64,000 bases of DNA from CAWCPR01 sp963797475 (GTDB taxonomy: Bacteria > Chloroflexota > Anaerolineae > Anaerolineales > UBA4823): NCBI GenBank assembly GCA_963797475.1, contig CAWCPR010000001.1, forward strand, positions 496,001 to 560,000, given 5' to 3'. The notes beneath the pieces are model-generated. The model did no database searches. It saw only the letters and a list, made by a program, of their open reading frames with translations, and was not told where the DNA came from. Shown piece by piece: positions 51,948 through 60,467 of the stretch (positions are counted from its first letter, which is position 1; each line of letters starts with the position of its first letter). A program made the position numbers and the translations under genes.

Positions 51948-54012
51948 GCCTGTTGGTTCCCTCAGCCCTTCTGTTTGGCCTGCTGGCCGCGCCGATCTTG
52001 ATCCTGTATATGCTCAAGCTGCGCCGGCGTGAGGTGCAGGTCTCGTCGATTGCGCTCTGGCAAAAGCTGCTGCGTGATCAGCAGGCCAACGCGCCCTGGA
52101 AGCGCCTGGAAAACAGCTTGCTGCTGTACCTACAGCTTCTGATCCTGGCATCTTTGGTGTTAGCCCTGGCTCGCCCGGTAATGGCAGTGCCCAGCGTCGC
52201 CTCCGGTTCGCTGGTGGTCCTGCTGGACGGGTCGGCTTCGATGAACGCCCACAGCGCGCTGGCAGGAAGCTCAGGCCCGCAGTATGGAGGCATTCCGGTT
52301 GAGGCCAAGAATCTCAGCCGTTTCGACATCGCCCGAAACGCCGCCCTGGACCTGGTGGAGAATTTGGCCGCCGGGAGGCGCATGAGCTTGATCCTGGTCG
52401 CCGGGCAGCCGCAAGTGCTGGCATCCCAGGAGCAGGATAAATCCAGCTTGCGCAGCGCCTTGCAGCGAGCCAAGCCTGGCCAGGCCGAAGCGGATTGGCA
52501 GGCAGCCTTCGCCCTGGCAGCCGGCGCCGCCAGCGCCGCGCCAGCGGAGCAAGACGCGACCATCCTTATCCTCTCCGATGGCGGCCTGCCGCCCGACTTG
52601 CCCGCTCTGCCGGCCGAAGTCCGCTTCCTGCCTGTGGGAGAAGGCAGCCAGAACCTGGCTGTATCTGCCCTCTCCCTGCGGGCCGCCGGCTCAGACAGCC
52701 AGCTTTTCGCCCGGGCGACCAATTTTGGGGACCACGATCAGCAGGCAATCCTGTCTTTTTATGCCGATGACAGGCTGTTCGCCGCCCGCCCGGTCAATAT
52801 CCCTGCGGGACAAAGCCAATCCCTCGTGCTGAGCGATCTTCCCGACCAACCTTTTTCCCGGGTAGAAACCCGTCTCAGCCCGCCCCAGCCAGGTGATCCG
52901 GGAGATCCCCTGGCGGACTTTGAGGATTTACTCGACTTAGACAACTCAGCCTATGCGATCTACCGCCAACCGCGCCAGGCTGACGCCCTGCTGGTCTCCC
53001 CAAAGAATATCTTTTTGGAACAGTTGCTCGCCAGCCTGCCGGGAGTCCGTCCATTTCGAGCCCTGCCCACCGAGGATGGAAGTTTCCGTCTCCCGGAACA
53101 GCATTTTGACCTGTATATATTGGACGGCGTCTACCCCTTCACGACGACAAACAGCTTGCCGCCGGATGCAAACCTGCTGCTGATCAACCCGCCTGCGAAC
53201 GGACTTTTCCCCGTTGGCGGCGTTATAAGCGACACCCAGGCGGCGCAGGTCGAAGACAGCCCCTTGACCGAATTCGTCGACTGGCAGAACGTGCACGTCC
53301 GCCAGGCCCGCCGCGTCGAGCTGCCGGATGGGCCCAGGCGCTGGTGGACACGCCTGCCGGCCCGCTGGTGTTTGCCGGTGAAACCGCTGGGCGTAAGCTG
53401 GCAGTGGTGACCTTCGATCTGCACGATTCCGACCTGCCCCTGCAGGTAGCCTTTCCCATCTTGTTCTCCAACCTGGTGAATTTCCTGGCGCCGGTCCAGC
53501 CAGACGCATTCGGCTTGCAGGCCACCCAAATCCATCCCGGCGAAAGCCTGGCGATCCAACCGCCTGCCGGCGCGAAACGCATCCTCGTGACGGCGCCATC
53601 CGGAAAGCAGTACGCCCTCACGCCCGGCGAAAATGGAAGCGCTTTTAGCGACACCGGCGAGACGGGCTTTTACCAGGTGGATTTTTTCAACTCGAATGGC
53701 AGTCCAACCCCCGCCGGACCGGCCGACGGTACGGCGCAAACATTCGCCGTCGATCTCTTTTCCCCGCTCGAATCCGATATCCATCCTCAACAGACGATCC
53801 AGGTCGGGCGCTCCCAAATCTCCGCCGCGGCGCAGGCTGCAACCGGCCAGCGCGAGCTCTGGCCCTGGCTGGCAGGCCTGGCGCTGTTTTTGCTGGCCGT
53901 GGAGTGGTGGGTTTACCAGCGCCGCCAAAGACTGCCGTTTGGTTGGCGGGAATGGCTGCGAGCTGGGTTAAACCATCGCGGGTTAGGCGGACTTCGTGGG
54001 CCGCGCCCGTGA
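51944..54012 (+). CDS. BatA-like membrane von Willebrand A protein, frameshifted near 53326
   Basis: After one-base correction the product is about 689 residues. The N terminus is the BatA-type membrane domain: LLAAPILILYMLKLRRREVQ and a second helix near 55-75. A von Willebrand A domain follows with MIDAS VVLLDGSASMN (Asp near residue 94) and the strand ATILILSDGG. A C-terminal helix (about 635-655, LWPWLAGLALFLLAVEWWV) anchors it. The frame breaks near 53326: adding one G to CCGGA gives RVELPGWAQALVDT, continuing in the new frame with PAGPLVFAGETAG to the stop. The conserved P-x-W-A join supports an indel artefact rather than two genes. Confidence 0.82.
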
Positions 54013-54044
54013 GCTACGGATTAGTTCATACGAGGAGTCAGACG

Positions 54045-55130
54045 ATGAAAGCTTTCGTTACCGGGGGCACCGGTTTTCTCGGCCGGAATTTGATCTCTAA
54101 ACTGCTGGTTCGTAACTACCAGGTCACGGCCCTGGTGCGCCGCGAGCAGGATGGCGCATCGATGCAGGCTATCGGCGTGCAGCCGGTCCTGGGTGATATC
54201 ACCCAACAGGATTCAATGCGGGCAGGAATGCGCGGCAGCGACGTGGTTTTCCATGTCGCTGGCTGGTACAAGATCGGCGCCTCGGATAAGCACATGGCTG
54301 AAAAAATCAATGTAGACGGCACTCGCAACGTGCTCGAGCTGGCATTCGAATTAGGGATCCCCCGCATCATCTACACCAGCACCGTCGCTGTCTTCGGCGA
54401 CACACATGGCTTGCTGGTCGATGAAAATTACAGCATGCCGGAACCCCGGTTTTTGACTGAATACGACCGGACTAAATGGCTGGCGGATTATACGGTTGCG
54501 CAGCCGCTGGTCGAAAAAGGGGCCCCGATCGTCACCGTCATGCCGGGAGCTATTTATGGGCCCGGCGATCCAAGCCTGGTCGGCGACCTGATGAAACGAT
54601 TCTACCTGGGCCAATTGGCCATTTTCCCTGCCCCCGAGCTTAAGCTGACCTTAGCCCACGTCGAAGATATTGCCGAAGGACACATCCTGGCGGCTGAGAA
54701 AGGGAAGCCCGGAGAAAGGTATATCCTCGCCGGACCAGCGATGCGCCTGGCAGACCTGACGAAGATTTGGGCGGATGTCACCGGGCGCCCGGCGCCGATC
54801 TTGAATGTACCGCCGCAATATCTTCAGCCCTTCGGGCCATTGATAGGCGCATTAGAAACCTGGATCCCGCTCCCGGAGCTATTTAGCAGTGAGGCTATCG
54901 CAATCCTGGATGCCAGCTACCTGGCGCGCTCGGAAAAAGCCCGAGAGGAGCTGGGATGGCAAACACGCCCGCTGCGTGAAGGTATGCGTGAGACTTTCGA
55001 TTGGCTCGCCAAGACGATCAAGCTGCCGGCAGAGTCGCCGGCAACCCGCCGAAATGCCGCCGGGTGGATCCTGGGAGCCGCGTTAGGCCTGCTGCTGGTT
55101 TGGCTGGTGGCGCGCTGGCGCAGGTCTTAA
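54045..55130 (+). CDS. NAD-dependent epimerase/dehydratase with C-terminal membrane helix
   Basis: The 361-residue protein is an extended short-chain dehydrogenase. The NAD-binding TGGTGFLGRNL is at residues 7-17, DVVFHVAGW follows, and the active-site pair appears as YDRTKW, with ending residues typical of dihydroflavonol-reductase or steroid-dehydrogenase-like enzymes. The last 25 residues (WILGAALGLLLVWLVARW) form a membrane helix with a basic tail, uncommon in this family, which would hold the enzyme at the inner membrane. GAGGAG upstream supports ATG 54045. It is embedded in the MoxR/von Willebrand operon, so it may serve lipid or isoprenoid modification there; substrate unknown. Confidence 0.82.
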   Translation: MKAFVTGGTGFLGRNLISKLLVRNYQVTALVRREQDGASMQAIGVQPVLGDITQQDSMRAGMRGSDVVFHVAGWYKIGASDKHMAEKINVDGTRNVLELAFELGIPRIIYTSTVAVFGDTHGLLVDENYSMPEPRFLTEYDRTKWLADYTVAQPLVEKGAPIVTVMPGAIYGPGDPSLVGDLMKRFYLGQLAIFPAPELKLTLAHVEDIAEGHILAAEKGKPGERYILAGPAMRLADLTKIWADVTGRPAPILNVPPQYLQPFGPLIGALETWIPLPELFSSEAIAILDASYLARSEKAREELGWQTRPLREGMRETFDWLAKTIKLPAESPATRRNAAGWILGAALGLLLVWLVARWRRS

Positions 55131-55173
55131 GGAAGCAAGGCCGGCGCCGCAACCTTCAGACCGGCTGATTCCG

Positions 55174-58131
55174 ATGCGTTTCAATTTACCCACTGCCCTT
55201 CTGTTGCTCTTTCTGGCGCCGATCGTCCTGGCCCTTGGCTGGCCCCGGCGCGGGTTTGGGTTCCAAAGAGAAGCGCTGGGGCTTGGGATACGCCTGCTGA
55301 TCCTGGTTTGCCTGGTCTTTTCACTGGCAGGCTTGCAGATCGTGAGCGCGGCCCGCTCCCTGGCAGTGGTCTTTCTGGTCGATTTCTCCGATTCGATCTC
55401 CCAGCAGGCGCGCCAGGCTGAAGTCGATACCGTCCGCCAGGCTATCCAGAAAATGCCGGCCGACGACCAGGCCGCAGTCGTCGTTTTTGGGGCGGATGCC
55501 CTGGTAGAGCGGCTGATGTCCAACTCGCATACGCTCGACCAGGTCCGGTCCATCCCGTCCAGCAGCCAGACGAACATTGCCAAAGCCATCCAGTTGGGGC
55601 TGGCTTTATATCCGCCCGGTTCTGCCAGGCGTATGCTGATCCTTTCCGATGGCGCCGCGACGGCCGGGGATGCAGCCGCGGCTGCCAGGCTGGCCGCGGC
55701 AAGCGGCGTGCAAATCCTGGCCCTACCGGTCCGCCAGGAGAGCGGCCCGGAAGTGTTGGTGCAGGAGGTCCACGCCCCCAACCGGCTGCGCCCCGGCGAT
55801 AAATTCGACTTGCAGATCACGATACAGGCCAACCAGGCCATGCAAGCCGGCGTGCGGGTGTTGGCAGCCGGGCAAGTGGTTTACGAGGGATCGCACGAAT
55901 TACAGCGCGGCCGGCAAACTTTCAGCCTGCCGCTGGCAGCCGTTGGCAAAGCATTCTCCAACGCCAGCTTTGTCCGCTTCGAAGTGCAGATCGACCCGGC
56001 CCATGATGGCTTTTATCAAAATAATACCCAGGCGGCATTTTCCCAGGTGGAAGGGCCGGCTAAAATCCTGCTGGTCGCTGCATCTCCGGGGGATGTTATC
56101 CCGGGCAGCGCTGACCCTCGCCCCGACGAAGCCGGGCCGCTGCTGCAAGCCTTACAGGCAACCAGCTACGCGATCCAGCAGACCTCGCCCGAGCGTATGC
56201 CCGGCGAGCTTTCCGAGCTTGCGTCCTATGCAGCCCTTGTCCTGGTGGATGTGCCCGCCCGCAATCTATCCGGCAGGCAAATGGAAGCGCTGCAATCTTA
56301 CGTGCGCGACCTGGGCGGTGGCCTGGTCGTGGTTGGCGGGCCGACCAGTTATGGCGTCGGCGGCTACTTCCGCACCCCACTGGAAACGACGCTGCCCGTG
56401 GACATGCAGATTAAGGACCAGCAGCGCCGGCCTTCTCTGACCATGGTGTTTATCATCGACCATTCCGGCAGTATGAGCGAGCTCAGCGGAGGGGTGTCCA
56501 AATTGGAGCTTGCAAAAGAGGCGGCAATCCGCTCGGTGGAATTGCTCTTCCCCGGCGACCGGGCTGGGGTGATCGTCTTTGATGACAGCGCCAGTTGGGT
56601 CGTGAACCCCACCGTTCTCACAGATCCCCAGGAAGTGATCCGGAGAATCGCTACCATTCGCCCGGGAGGCGGTACGGATATCCTGGCAGGCCTGCAGCTC
56701 ATGGCGAAGACTCTTCCGGACGACCCGGCCTCCCTGAAACATGTTATTCTGCTCACAGATGGCGGGGCGGATCCCACTGGCATCCCAGAATTGGTCCAAC
56801 AGTTGAACCAGCAGAGCGGCATCACGCTCACAACGGTTGGAGTAGGCCGGGATGCCGCAAGTTTTCTGCCGAGATTGGCGGAACTGGGCGCTGGAAGGTA
56901 CTACTTTGCAGCCGATCCGGCTTCCATCCCGCGCATTTTCACCCAGGAAACCAGCCTGGCCTCGCGCGCGTATTTGATCGAACGAACTTTCGTTCCGCGC
57001 CAGGTCAGCGCCTCGCCGATCCTGAGCGGCATCCAGTCCATCCCGGAGCTGCGCGGGTATGTCGGCGCCAGCTCCAAGCCGCTCGCCCAAACGATCCTGG
57101 TGTCCGACCTGAACGATCCCATCCTGGCAGCCTGGCAGTATGGCCTGGGTAAAGCGGTCGCGTTTACATCGGACGCCAGCGGTCGCTGGGCCGCCAACTG
57201 GGTCGATTGGAATGGCTTCGCCGCTTTTTGGGCGCAAGCCATTGCCTATGCGACCGCAGGCCAGGCGACATCGCCTTTAACGGCTCAAGTGGAACAGCAA
57301 GGCGAGAACAGCAGCCTGGTTGTGGAAGCCCAATCCGAATCGGGCGAATTCCTGAACGGTTACCACATGACGGCGAATTTCATCGCGCCGGATGGCATCA
57401 CACGCACCCTCGAGTTACAACAAGTTGCGCCCGGCCGCTACCAGGCGGCCCTGCCGGCGGCCCATCCGGGCGCTTATTGGGCCGGCATCAGCGCTTTGCC
57501 TCCCACCTCCGCTGGTCCTGGCCAGGCCGGCGAAGCCTTGCGGGATACCGTGGGATGGGTACAATCCTACTCCCCTGAATACCTCGACTTGCAGCCCGAA
57601 CCGCAGGCGCTCGAGCGCCTCAGCGCGATGACGGGCGGGCGGGTGATCCAGGCAGACCCGCAAACGATCTTTTCCCACGATCTTGCGGCTGCCAGCGCCT
57701 CTCGCCCGGCCTGGCCCTGGCTCCTGGCAATCGCTGCATTCCTGCTGCCGCTGGATATTGCGGTCCGGCGCCTGGCCCTCAGCCGCCACGACCTGAGCCG
57801 TTTCTGGATCCGGCTGGTAGACCGCCTGCGCCCAGGTCAGCGGGAAATCTCTCCCGCGCCGCGCTCCGAACGGTTGGACGCTTTACTTCAGGCCAAGCAG
57901 CGCGCCGTCAATTCCGACTTGCAGGAAGATAGCGAACCCCGAGGGGTCGAGGCAGGCGGCGATTCCAATGAAAGAATGGCTGCGAGCGCGTATAATAAAG
58001 AAGCGCATATCCAGCCGCCAGCGCAGGGCTCGACGAGCCAGCCAGGAACTTCCGAAGAATCGCCGCCAGACCATCCTTCTACAGCAGCCAGCCTGTTGGC
58101 TGCCAAACGAGAACGGCGGACAAAAAAATAA
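55174..58131 (+). CDS. large membrane protein with two von Willebrand A domains
   Basis: The 985-residue protein starts with two membrane helices (about 5-20 and 35-55), then a von Willebrand A domain with MIDAS LVDFSDSIS (Asp near residue 70). An amidotransferase-like region (SYAALVLVDVP, LGGGLVVVGG, about 345-395) encloses a second von Willebrand domain with IIDHSGSMSE (Asp near 429) and PGGGTDILAGL. A beta domain and a membrane helix (about 845-865) follow, and the last 90 residues are charged and probably disordered. This layout is known for membrane partners of MoxR systems, with domains outside the cell. The gene follows the epimerase after 43 bases. Ligand unknown. Confidence 0.85.
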   Translation: MRFNLPTALLLLFLAPIVLALGWPRRGFGFQREALGLGIRLLILVCLVFSLAGLQIVSAARSLAVVFLVDFSDSISQQARQAEVDTVRQAIQKMPADDQAAVVVFGADALVERLMSNSHTLDQVRSIPSSSQTNIAKAIQLGLALYPPGSARRMLILSDGAATAGDAAAAARLAAASGVQILALPVRQESGPEVLVQEVHAPNRLRPGDKFDLQITIQANQAMQAGVRVLAAGQVVYEGSHELQRGRQTFSLPLAAVGKAFSNASFVRFEVQIDPAHDGFYQNNTQAAFSQVEGPAKILLVAASPGDVIPGSADPRPDEAGPLLQALQATSYAIQQTSPERMPGELSELASYAALVLVDVPARNLSGRQMEALQSYVRDLGGGLVVVGGPTSYGVGGYFRTPLETTLPVDMQIKDQQRRPSLTMVFIIDHSGSMSELSGGVSKLELAKEAAIRSVELLFPGDRAGVIVFDDSASWVVNPTVLTDPQEVIRRIATIRPGGGTDILAGLQLMAKTLPDDPASLKHVILLTDGGADPTGIPELVQQLNQQSGITLTTVGVGRDAASFLPRLAELGAGRYYFAADPASIPRIFTQETSLASRAYLIERTFVPRQVSASPILSGIQSIPELRGYVGASSKPLAQTILVSDLNDPILAAWQYGLGKAVAFTSDASGRWAANWVDWNGFAAFWAQAIAYATAGQATSPLTAQVEQQGENSSLVVEAQSESGEFLNGYHMTANFIAPDGITRTLELQQVAPGRYQAALPAAHPGAYWAGISALPPTSAGPGQAGEALRDTVGWVQSYSPEYLDLQPEPQALERLSAMTGGRVIQADPQTIFSHDLAAASASRPAWPWLLAIAAFLLPLDIAVRRLALSRHDLSRFWIRLVDRLRPGQREISPAPRSERLDALLQAKQRAVNSDLQEDSEPRGVEAGGDSNERMAASAYNKEAHIQPPAQGSTSQPGTSEESPPDHPSTAASLLAAKRERRTKK

Positions 58132-58167
58132 GCTGCAGTCAGGATGCGAAGGGGCTGAAAGGCAATC

Positions 58168-59250
58168 ATGCACCGGTTTACCAGCAATATTCGCCGCCCG
58201 GTCAGGCGGCCAGGCGCCGAACAGTACCTGCTCATCACCCTGTTGAGCTTCGCTGCTTCCGTTTCGCTCACGCGCCTGTTCCTGGAGATGAGCGGGTATC
58301 CGCAGCTTGGCGGCGGGGAGCTGCACATTGCCCATGTACTTTGGGGCGGGCTGCTTCTTTTCTTGGCCGCCTTGCTGCCCCTGCTGGTTGCCAACCGCTG
58401 GGCTTATCTTTGGGGGTCGATCCTGGCCGGCACCGGGGTTGGCTTGTTTATCGATGAAGTCGGTAAATTTATCACCCAAAACAACAATTATTTCTACCCG
58501 CTGGCCGCGCCGATCATTTACACGTTTTTCTTGCTGACCGTGCTCGTGTATTTGCGCGTGCGCAAGCCTGGCGCCGGCAGCGCCCGCAGTGAGCTTTACC
58601 GGGCATTCGATTCGATGGAAGAAGTGCTCGAACACGATCTGGACAGCCGGGAGCGCGAAGAGTTGAAAACCTGCCTTCAAAACGTGGTCGAAATCAGCAA
58701 CCAGCCGGATTTGAAGCGCCTGGCAACCGAGCTGCTGGAGTTTTTGGATAGCGACGCGGTCAGGCTCGTCCCGCAGCAAGCGCCCTACCTTTCAGGCTTC
58801 AAGGAGCGCGGGCGCAGCTTTGAGGAAAAATACGTGAACAAGCAGCGCCTGACTGTCTCCCTGGCAGGCGGCCTGATTGGCCTTGGATTGGTTTCTCTAT
58901 GGAACATGGTCCGGGCCTTGCCGATTGGCGCGCAGCCGACCTCCCTGGAGAACATGCTGATCCGCCTGGTCGAAGCGGGCCAACTGCGCGGCCAGGCCAG
59001 CCTGAACTGGTTTGCCGCTCGCCTGGCGCTGGAGGCCTCCGTTGGGCTCCTCCTGATCATTTCCGGGATCCTGCTGGTCGCCAGCAAAAACAAGCTTGGC
59101 GCATCGATCGCCTACCTGGGTTTGCTGCTTTCATTGACGACTGTGGACCTGTTGGTGTTTTATTTCGACCAGTTTTCTACCATCCTGACCGCTGGAGTCC
59201 AGTTCGGTCTCCTGCTTTTGCTTGGTTACTACCGGGAACGCTTCCCCTGA
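58168..59250 (+). CDS. multi-pass membrane protein of unknown function
   Basis: The 360-residue protein has four N-terminal membrane helices (about 15-130), a soluble helical part (about 135-225, DSMEEVLEHDLDSREREELK) and four C-terminal helices (about 225-355). LHIAHVLWGGLLLFLAALL and GTGVGLFIDEVGKFI in the first block are the most distinctive. I do not recognise a family. It follows the large von Willebrand gene by 36 bases and ends overlapping the GNAT coding region, so it belongs to the same operon. Confidence 0.65.
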   Translation: MHRFTSNIRRPVRRPGAEQYLLITLLSFAASVSLTRLFLEMSGYPQLGGGELHIAHVLWGGLLLFLAALLPLLVANRWAYLWGSILAGTGVGLFIDEVGKFITQNNNYFYPLAAPIIYTFFLLTVLVYLRVRKPGAGSARSELYRAFDSMEEVLEHDLDSREREELKTCLQNVVEISNQPDLKRLATELLEFLDSDAVRLVPQQAPYLSGFKERGRSFEEKYVNKQRLTVSLAGGLIGLGLVSLWNMVRALPIGAQPTSLENMLIRLVEAGQLRGQASLNWFAARLALEASVGLLLIISGILLVASKNKLGASIAYLGLLLSLTTVDLLVFYFDQFSTILTAGVQFGLLLLLGYYRERFP

Positions 59251-60395
59251 ACGAAAGGTATTTCAACTACGCGCAGCATACAGCCGAAAGTCGATGGGAA
59301 AGATGGGGGTTCATCCACAACTGGCGGCGGATTTCCGAGCCCGACCCGCGTTGGGTGCCTCCATACTATCCCAATCTTTTCACTGTCTTGTCTCCAGGCC
59401 GCTCGGCTTACATCACAGGCCGCCAGGCGATGCCCGTCTTCACAACCGCTGTAACCTACGGCACCCCTGGCGGACTGGAAGGCACGGATTGGCACACGCC
59501 GCTGCAAATGCCGGATAACCTGGTGACACAGCAAGCCGTCGCAGCAGCAGTCGGCCTGGTCGAAGATAACCGCACGGGCAGCGCCTATCTAGCGCTGCTG
59601 CACTGTGTGAACGACGCCGGCAGCCTTGAGCGTTTGTTCTTTTTCCTGGCAGAGCAGCTCAGGCCTAGCGGTGTACGACGCCTGGTCTTCCCCACCGGGT
59701 TAAGCCCTCATCTTGGCAGCGGGTTGCTGCAAAATCATTGGGATACGCTGCCGCCGCTGCACACGGCCTACCACCCACCTTACTTCCCCGAGCTGCTCCG
59801 GGAACGGTTCGAGCCGGCAAGTGCGGCCCACCTGTTTTACCTGGACATCCCGCCGCAGGCTGACTCGAGCTCGAACGGGCCTGCCCGCCTGGCGCCATTA
59901 CAACCCGAGCGCTTGCGCCAGGGCCTTCTACCGCTCTTTCATGCCGGACTCCCGGGATGGACCGGGGCCGGGCTGCCAGATGGTGATGAAGTGGACTTCA
60001 TCCTGAACTGGATCCGGCCGTTCCCGACCTATGCCTGGCTGGCGAGTTTGGACGAGGCGCCGGTGGGGTTTATTTTGATGCAACCGGACCTGGCTGAACG
60101 CTTACAACAAGCCCGTGGAGGCCGCGCCTTGCTGCGGCGGGCCTGGCTGGGTTGGGTGAAATCCCGGCCGGCCCGCCAGGGGAGGTTGTTATTTGGCGGC
60201 GTGCTGCCGGAATGGAGAGGTCGCGGCGTCGGCGGGCAACTTCTGAACCTGGCCCTGGACCAGGCTCTCGGGCTGGGGTGGAAGCGGCTGATTATCGGCC
60301 CGCTTTCCGAGCAAAGCGATACTGCCCGGTTCCTGTCGAAACGCGGCGCAAGCCCGCATCAGCATTATTTGCTTTATGCATGGGATTTGGGGTAA
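59247..60395 (+). CDS. GNAT family N-acetyltransferase, start codon uncertain
   Basis: The product is about 382 residues if translation begins at CTG 59247, which overlaps the upstream TGA. No ATG, GTG or TTG in this frame lies nearby; the first ATG (59429) would remove about 60 residues that look like true protein (WRRISEPDPRWVPPYYPNLF). The C-terminal 100 residues are a GNAT domain: LLFGGVLPEWRGRGVGGQLL is the acetyl-CoA loop, and KRLIIGPLSEQSDTARFLSK is the following strand and helix. A first half resembling a degenerate GNAT (VEDNRTGSAYLALLH) suggests a double-GNAT protein. It ends the operon; the substrate is unknown. Confidence 0.7.
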   Translation: MNERYFNYAQHTAESRWERWGFIHNWRRISEPDPRWVPPYYPNLFTVLSPGRSAYITGRQAMPVFTTAVTYGTPGGLEGTDWHTPLQMPDNLVTQQAVAAAVGLVEDNRTGSAYLALLHCVNDAGSLERLFFFLAEQLRPSGVRRLVFPTGLSPHLGSGLLQNHWDTLPPLHTAYHPPYFPELLRERFEPASAAHLFYLDIPPQADSSSNGPARLAPLQPERLRQGLLPLFHAGLPGWTGAGLPDGDEVDFILNWIRPFPTYAWLASLDEAPVGFILMQPDLAERLQQARGGRALLRRAWLGWVKSRPARQGRLLFGGVLPEWRGRGVGGQLLNLALDQALGLGWKRLIIGPLSEQSDTARFLSKRGASPHQHYLLYAWDLG

Positions 60396-60421
60396 CCGGT
60401 AGCACCACAAAAAAAACCAGG

Positions 60422-60457
60422 CCTGACACCTAATTAGCGCAAAATTTAGGTGTCAGG
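60422..60457. terminator. 12-pair hairpin between convergent genes
   Basis: CCTGACACCTAA (60422-60433) is perfectly complementary to TTAGGTGTCAGG (60446-60457), with a 12-base loop. It lies in the 72-base gap between the GNAT gene and the convergent PD40 gene and is preceded by a run of A, which gives a U tract on the - strand transcript. It may be a bidirectional terminator or a REP-like palindrome. Confidence 0.6.
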
Positions 60458-60467
60458 TCCAGTCGCG

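Noticed and set aside
53344..54012. Separate gene downstream of the BatA-like gene
   Set aside because: It continues the BatA-like protein after a one-base deletion (P-G-W-A-Q join) and starts inside the conserved region without a ribosome binding site.
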